This document shows, one piece after another, positions 5,623-8,020 of a stretch of 8,020 nucleotides of DNA. Under the pieces are notes generated by a model. The model was not told the origin of the DNA, ran no database searches, and saw only the letters and a program-made list of their open reading frames with translations. The stretch is from Comamonadaceae bacterium (GTDB taxonomy: Bacteria > Pseudomonadota > Gammaproteobacteria > Burkholderiales > Burkholderiaceae_C), in the NCBI GenBank assembly GCA_947372005.1, contig CANBRV010000100.1, positions 1-8,020 of the forward strand, read 5' to 3'. How positions within the stretch are numbered: the stretch's first letter is position 1; every line of letters begins with the position of its first letter. The translations under genes were made by a program, and so were the position numbers.

Positions 5623-6152
5623 AGCTTTCCCCAGCCTGCCTTGCCCAGTTTTTGCAACGTTTCTTGATTACGCATGACGATGGCGTCGGCTGCGGCGTCG
5701 GGATCGGCATGCCCTTGCAAAGCCTTGTCAATACTGGCTTCACGCAAAATATGCAGCATCGGATAAGGACTCCGATTCGTATAGTTAGACAGATCATCTG
5801 CATTTGATTCGGCAAACTGATAGTCGGGATGGAAGCTGGCAATTTGAAAGGTTCCGTCTAAGTCCAGGCGCTCTAGCAAGCTGTCGGCATCTTCTAAAAA
5901 ATCGTTGTAGTCTAAAAAATCCGTTAAAGCCTTAGGGTGAATGAGCAGTATCGTTTCGCAAATTTCGGGCGGCGTGGTTTGTAGGTAGAGTAATTGCTCG
6001 GACAGCACCTTCAGTAGCGCCTCGCGCTGCTTGCCCTTGTGCAGCACATAGCGCACCAAGCCCTTGATTTGCGGCGCTTTGGCAAAAGGGCATAGATTGA
6101 GACCAATGACGGCGCGGTCGACCCACTCGCGCGTTTGTTCAATCTCGTTCAC
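5613..6152 (-). CDS. DUF1415 family protein
   Basis: A 179-aa cytoplasmic protein of the DUF1415 family, found in many Proteobacteria and without a known biochemical role. The family signature TREWVDRAVIGLNLCPFAKA (7-26) is near the N-terminus, with C21 in the invariant LCPFAK block. ETILLIHPKALTDFLDYNDFL (65-85) follows, then GTFQIASFHPDYQF (100-113) and RSPYPMLHILRE (127-138). The C-terminus is a helical segment, DAIVMRNQETLQKLGKAGW. Length is about that of the family. The start codon is GTG at 6152-6150, chosen because it overlaps the upstream TGA as GTGA and has the good ribosome binding site AAGGGAG 8 nt upstream. The 3' end overlaps the methyltransferase start by 10 bp. Both junctions suggest translational coupling, so the three proteins are probably made together. 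Confidence 0.9.
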   Translation of the reverse strand: MNEIEQTREWVDRAVIGLNLCPFAKAPQIKGLVRYVLHKGKQREALLKVLSEQLLYLQTTPPEICETILLIHPKALTDFLDYNDFLEDADSLLERLDLDGTFQIASFHPDYQFAESNADDLSNYTNRSPYPMLHILREASIDKALQGHADPDAAADAIVMRNQETLQKLGKAGWGKLWM

Positions 6153-6661
6153 GCTAGAGGCTCCCTTGGCGCTAGCTCGTCCATGGTGACGGCAACGGGC
6201 GCAAAGCTAGGCGTAGCGTCCGAATGGTTGATGCGCACCATTAAGCGAATACTGTCGCGTAGCTGTGCTGACGTGGCTTTGCAAGGCGCGCCTTCCGTTA
6301 AAAACCCGAATGTTTGATCCGCATCCAGTGGCAGCGAAGTTAAGACAGCATCGCCGCCGTGTTGCTGCACAAGGCGCGCACCCGTCGCTTTGGAGGAGGT
6401 CGCCCATTGGTAAATACGTGGCAAGGGCGCCATGCAACGCGTAGGATCAAAAGGAAAAGCGTGACGTACTTTGCTCTGTCCAGCATTTTGATTGAGTGCG
6501 TCATAGAGGTCTTGCAGCTGTGGGCTTAAAAAATTCCAGTCGTCTAACAATTGCTGCATCGTGCTACAAATGCTCGTCGCATAATGCGCGAGAGCTAAAT
6601 CGCGCGAGACAACCACGAGCTGACCGTCGCGTGAGCCGTCTTGGTAAGTGGCAAGTTTCAT
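6149..6661 (-). CDS. Truncated, divergent fumarylacetoacetate hydrolase (FAH)-like protein
   Basis: A 170-aa protein whose first half is clearly the N-terminal domain of bacterial fumarylacetoacetate hydrolases: MKLATYQDGSRDGQLVVVSR (1-20), DLALAHYAT (21-29), LLDDWNFLSPQLQDLYDALN (38-57) and RHAFPFDPTRCMAPLPRIYQWA (66-87). In full enzymes (about 325-335 aa) the next block holds D-G-S-x-Y-x-NH, then an E-x-E pair and an ND-V-S motif, which bind the catalytic metal. Here residues 88-170 are only a shrunken relic: GGDAVLTSLPLDADQTFGF may match GSDDFLGP..., QLRDSIRLMVRINHSDA the segment containing ND-V-S, and SFAPVAVTMDELAP the FSPVAVTPDELG block. The E-x-E pair, the catalytic His and the entire C-terminal barrel are absent, so FAH catalysis is unlikely. 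Yet the frame is open and its TGA overlaps the DUF1415 start, so it is not a random pseudogene. ATG 6661 (MKLATY) is the family start; longer reading frames upstream lie in the divergent gene. Confidence 0.75.
   Translation of the reverse strand: MKLATYQDGSRDGQLVVVSRDLALAHYATSICSTMQQLLDDWNFLSPQLQDLYDALNQNAGQSKVRHAFPFDPTRCMAPLPRIYQWATSSKATGARLVQQHGGDAVLTSLPLDADQTFGFLTEGAPCKATSAQLRDSIRLMVRINHSDATPSFAPVAVTMDELAPREPLA
6161..6167 (-). promoter_or_regulatory. Ribosome binding site deciding the GTG start of the DUF1415 gene
   Basis: On the minus strand this reads AAGGGAG and lies 8 nt before the GTG at 6152. It is inside the last codons of the FAH-like gene, so ribosomes finishing that gene can restart on the GTGA overlap. 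It supports a GTG start rather than a downstream one. Confidence 0.7.
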
Positions 6662-6665
6662 AGTG

Positions 6666-7718
6666 ATGAGCGTAATACGAAATACAAAAAGAAAGGGTCG
6701 CGTGCGCGTGAATAAAAGTGATTTTAGTGGTGCAGACTTGCCCAAGCGTTCGCCCCGCTGGGGGCTGTATCTCGCCGTGGTTGTGTTTCACGTGCTGGCG
6801 CTGGCGGGATTGAATGCGGCGCTCACGCTCAATCGCTTAGCGGCACAGGCCGAGCAGTCGTTTGATGTGGCGATCTTGCCGCAGGATGCGCCCGCGCAAA
6901 ACCCCCAGCCGGCTAAGCCCGAAACACCCACGCCGCCGCAATATGCACCCGCTAAGTCTGACCCTTTGCCAGCAGAACCTGCTGAGGCTGCACCAATCGC
7001 ATTGCCAGCCCCTGTGACTGCTGCGCCAGAGTCGACCCCTGCCCCCGTAGCTGCGGCCGCTCCGCCCATCAGTCAGGATTTGCAAGCATTGCGGGCTATG
7101 CCTCCTGAGCCTGTTCAGCTGCGCTACAACGTCACAAAAGATGGCGACAGCGCCCGTGCTAACCTTACTTGGCAGTCTCGCGAAGGAACGTACGAGCTTG
7201 GCTATGAGGCCACGTACTTTGGCTTTTCCATCATCAAGCAAATGAGTAGCGGTAAGATGACGGCAACAGGCCTAGCGCCTGTGCGCTTCAGTGAGAAACG
7301 ACGCGGCAGATCGGAGCAGGCAACGCATTTTGATCAGGCTAAAAATGCCGTGACGTTTTCCAATAACCATCCCGAAGCCAAATTGGCTGCGGGTTCCCAG
7401 GATAGGGCGAGTTTTCTAATTCAGCTGGCTAGCCTGTTTGCGGGACAGCCTGACCAATTGAAGATGGGGCAGGTGATTACCTTACCTGTGGCAAGTGTTG
7501 ACGAGCTAGAGCTTTGGGCATTTGAAGTGCAAGCCAGTGAGTCGCTTGCGCTCCCTATTGGCGAGACGCAGGCGATCAAAGTGCTGCGCCGACCGCGCCG
7601 TGCATTTGATCAAACGGTGGAAGTGTGGTTCGCACCAGCGCTTGCGTATTTGCCAGTACGCATCCGATTAACCGATAGCGGCGGTGTGACGGATTCGCAG
7701 CTTAGCGGTAAAGAATAA
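6666..7718 (+). CDS. Membrane-anchored DUF3108 protein with Pro/Ala-rich linker
   Basis: A 350-aa envelope protein of the DUF3108 family, of unknown function. A short basic cytoplasmic head (KRSPR, 27-31) precedes one membrane segment, WGLYLAVVVFHVLALAGLNA (32-51). A TonB-like periplasmic linker rich in Pro and Ala follows (about 72-136, for example PAQNPQPAKPETPTPPQYAP). The folded DUF3108 domain (about 150-345) begins LRYNVTKDGDSARANLTWQS and continues TYELGYEATYFGFSIIKQMSSG, LAPVRFSEKRRGRSEQATHF, ALPIGETQAIKVLRRP and VEVWFAPALAYLPVRIRLTDSGG. The domain is beta-rich and probably extracytoplasmic. The start is uncertain: ATG 6666 lies 4 bp from the divergent FAH-like start; GTG 6702 and GTG 6708 have AAGGG (6693-6697) upstream and would leave room for promoters. 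All candidates keep the membrane anchor. It is followed 24 bp later by the DUF3567 gene on the same strand. Confidence 0.85.
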   Translation: MSVIRNTKRKGRVRVNKSDFSGADLPKRSPRWGLYLAVVVFHVLALAGLNAALTLNRLAAQAEQSFDVAILPQDAPAQNPQPAKPETPTPPQYAPAKSDPLPAEPAEAAPIALPAPVTAAPESTPAPVAAAAPPISQDLQALRAMPPEPVQLRYNVTKDGDSARANLTWQSREGTYELGYEATYFGFSIIKQMSSGKMTATGLAPVRFSEKRRGRSEQATHFDQAKNAVTFSNNHPEAKLAAGSQDRASFLIQLASLFAGQPDQLKMGQVITLPVASVDELELWAFEVQASESLALPIGETQAIKVLRRPRRAFDQTVEVWFAPALAYLPVRIRLTDSGGVTDSQLSGKE

Positions 7719-7742
7719 AATCACACGTTCTAAAATCACGCC

Positions 7743-8020
7743 ATGCAAATTATTTACGACTCCGAAGACTATGCCGTACTGCACATGAACGCGCCGCCGT
7801 ACGACAAGCCTTTTATCAACTTAACGGAGCCTCAGCCTCAGGCGCCTGCGGCAGATTTTGACCCTTTCAAGGGCAAGATGCTGCGCCATGGTTATGAAAT
7901 TGTGGATAAGCGATCGGGGCGCGAAGTGTATTTAGACGGTTCATGGGCCGAACTGTTTCAAGCCAAACTAGATGGCTGGCAGCGCAAAGCGCCCAGCATT
8001 GACGAGATTGAAAAAACGCT
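7743..8020 (+). CDS. DUF3567 family protein (3' end outside window)
   Basis: An open frame from ATG 7743 to the window end gives 92 codons and no stop. It begins MQIIYDSEDYAVLHMNAPPY and continues through an acidic Pro-rich segment (TEPQPQAPAADFDPF) into HGYEIVDKRSGREVYLDGSW (50-69), AELFQAKLDGW (70-80) and APSIDEIEKTL (83 onward). The block YEIVDK...REVYLDG...A..F and the closing S-x-(D/E)-E-(I/V)-(E/D) helix are those of DUF3567, a small protein family typical of Burkholderiales with no known function. Family members are about as long as this, so only a few residues are probably missing. There is no clear ribosome binding site; the gene lies 24 bp after the DUF3108 stop and may be co-transcribed with it. 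Confidence 0.85.
   Translation, partial: MQIIYDSEDYAVLHMNAPPYDKPFINLTEPQPQAPAADFDPFKGKMLRHGYEIVDKRSGREVYLDGSWAELFQAKLDGWQRKAPSIDEIEKT

Noticed and set aside
6788..7241. Two minus-strand frames, one very rich in Gly/Ala, opposite the DUF3108 gene
   Set aside because: The Gly/Ala run is the complement of the Pro/Ala-rich linker, not an independent low-complexity protein.
1..8020. Complete defence system, CRISPR array, prophage or insertion sequence
   Set aside because: No repeat-spacer periodicity, transposase, integrase, terminal inverted repeats or tRNA-like attachment site was seen. The DUF2971 gene is the only accessory-looking gene and has no visible partner.

Overview
The window looks like the chromosome of a member of the Burkholderiales (Betaproteobacteria), possibly a Comamonadaceae-like lineage of moderate GC. 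The pointers are a short PhaM-type PHA-granule protein, a DUF3567 protein, an oxidoreductase-like CCGxGCxxCVW mini-protein, a DUF3108 protein with a TonB-like linker, a DUF1415 protein and an MHS-type transporter with a large periplasmic insert. These assignments rest on remembered family motifs, not on a search. I see no rRNA, tRNA, CRISPR array, insertion sequence or integrase.

Layout, left to right. (1) 1-462: the 3' end of malate synthase G (glyoxylate cycle), closed by a strong intrinsic terminator. (2) 533-1489: a DUF2971 gene, richer in A+T than its neighbours and using rare AGA/AGG arginine codons; it is the most accessory-looking gene here. (3) 1494-2270: a 64-aa cysteine-motif protein on the minus strand, divergent from phaM, which ends in a terminator. 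(4) 2311-4048: a 557-aa MFS/MHS transporter preceded by a 15-bp dyad and a good ribosome binding site and followed by a very strong terminator. (5) 4085-4793: a 55-aa membrane microprotein and an unrecognised 162-aa protein. (6) 4753-6661, minus strand: a tightly overlapping three-gene unit, transcribed as truncated FAH-like protein, then DUF1415 protein, then a Methyltransf_32-type methyltransferase. The last gene overlaps the 162-aa gene tail to tail. (7) 6666-8020, plus strand: a DUF3108 protein and the start of a DUF3567 protein that runs off the window.

Much of the window is ordinary core metabolism and conserved housekeeping of unknown function: carbon flow (malate synthase, organic-acid-type symporter) and PHA storage (PhaM). 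I do not see a convincing complete new defence or mobile system. The items most worth a second look are the DUF2971 gene, the fumarylacetoacetase-derived protein that appears to have lost its catalytic residues yet stays translationally coupled in an operon, the coupled FAH-like/DUF1415/methyltransferase unit, and the 120-residue periplasmic insert with a cysteine pair in the transporter.
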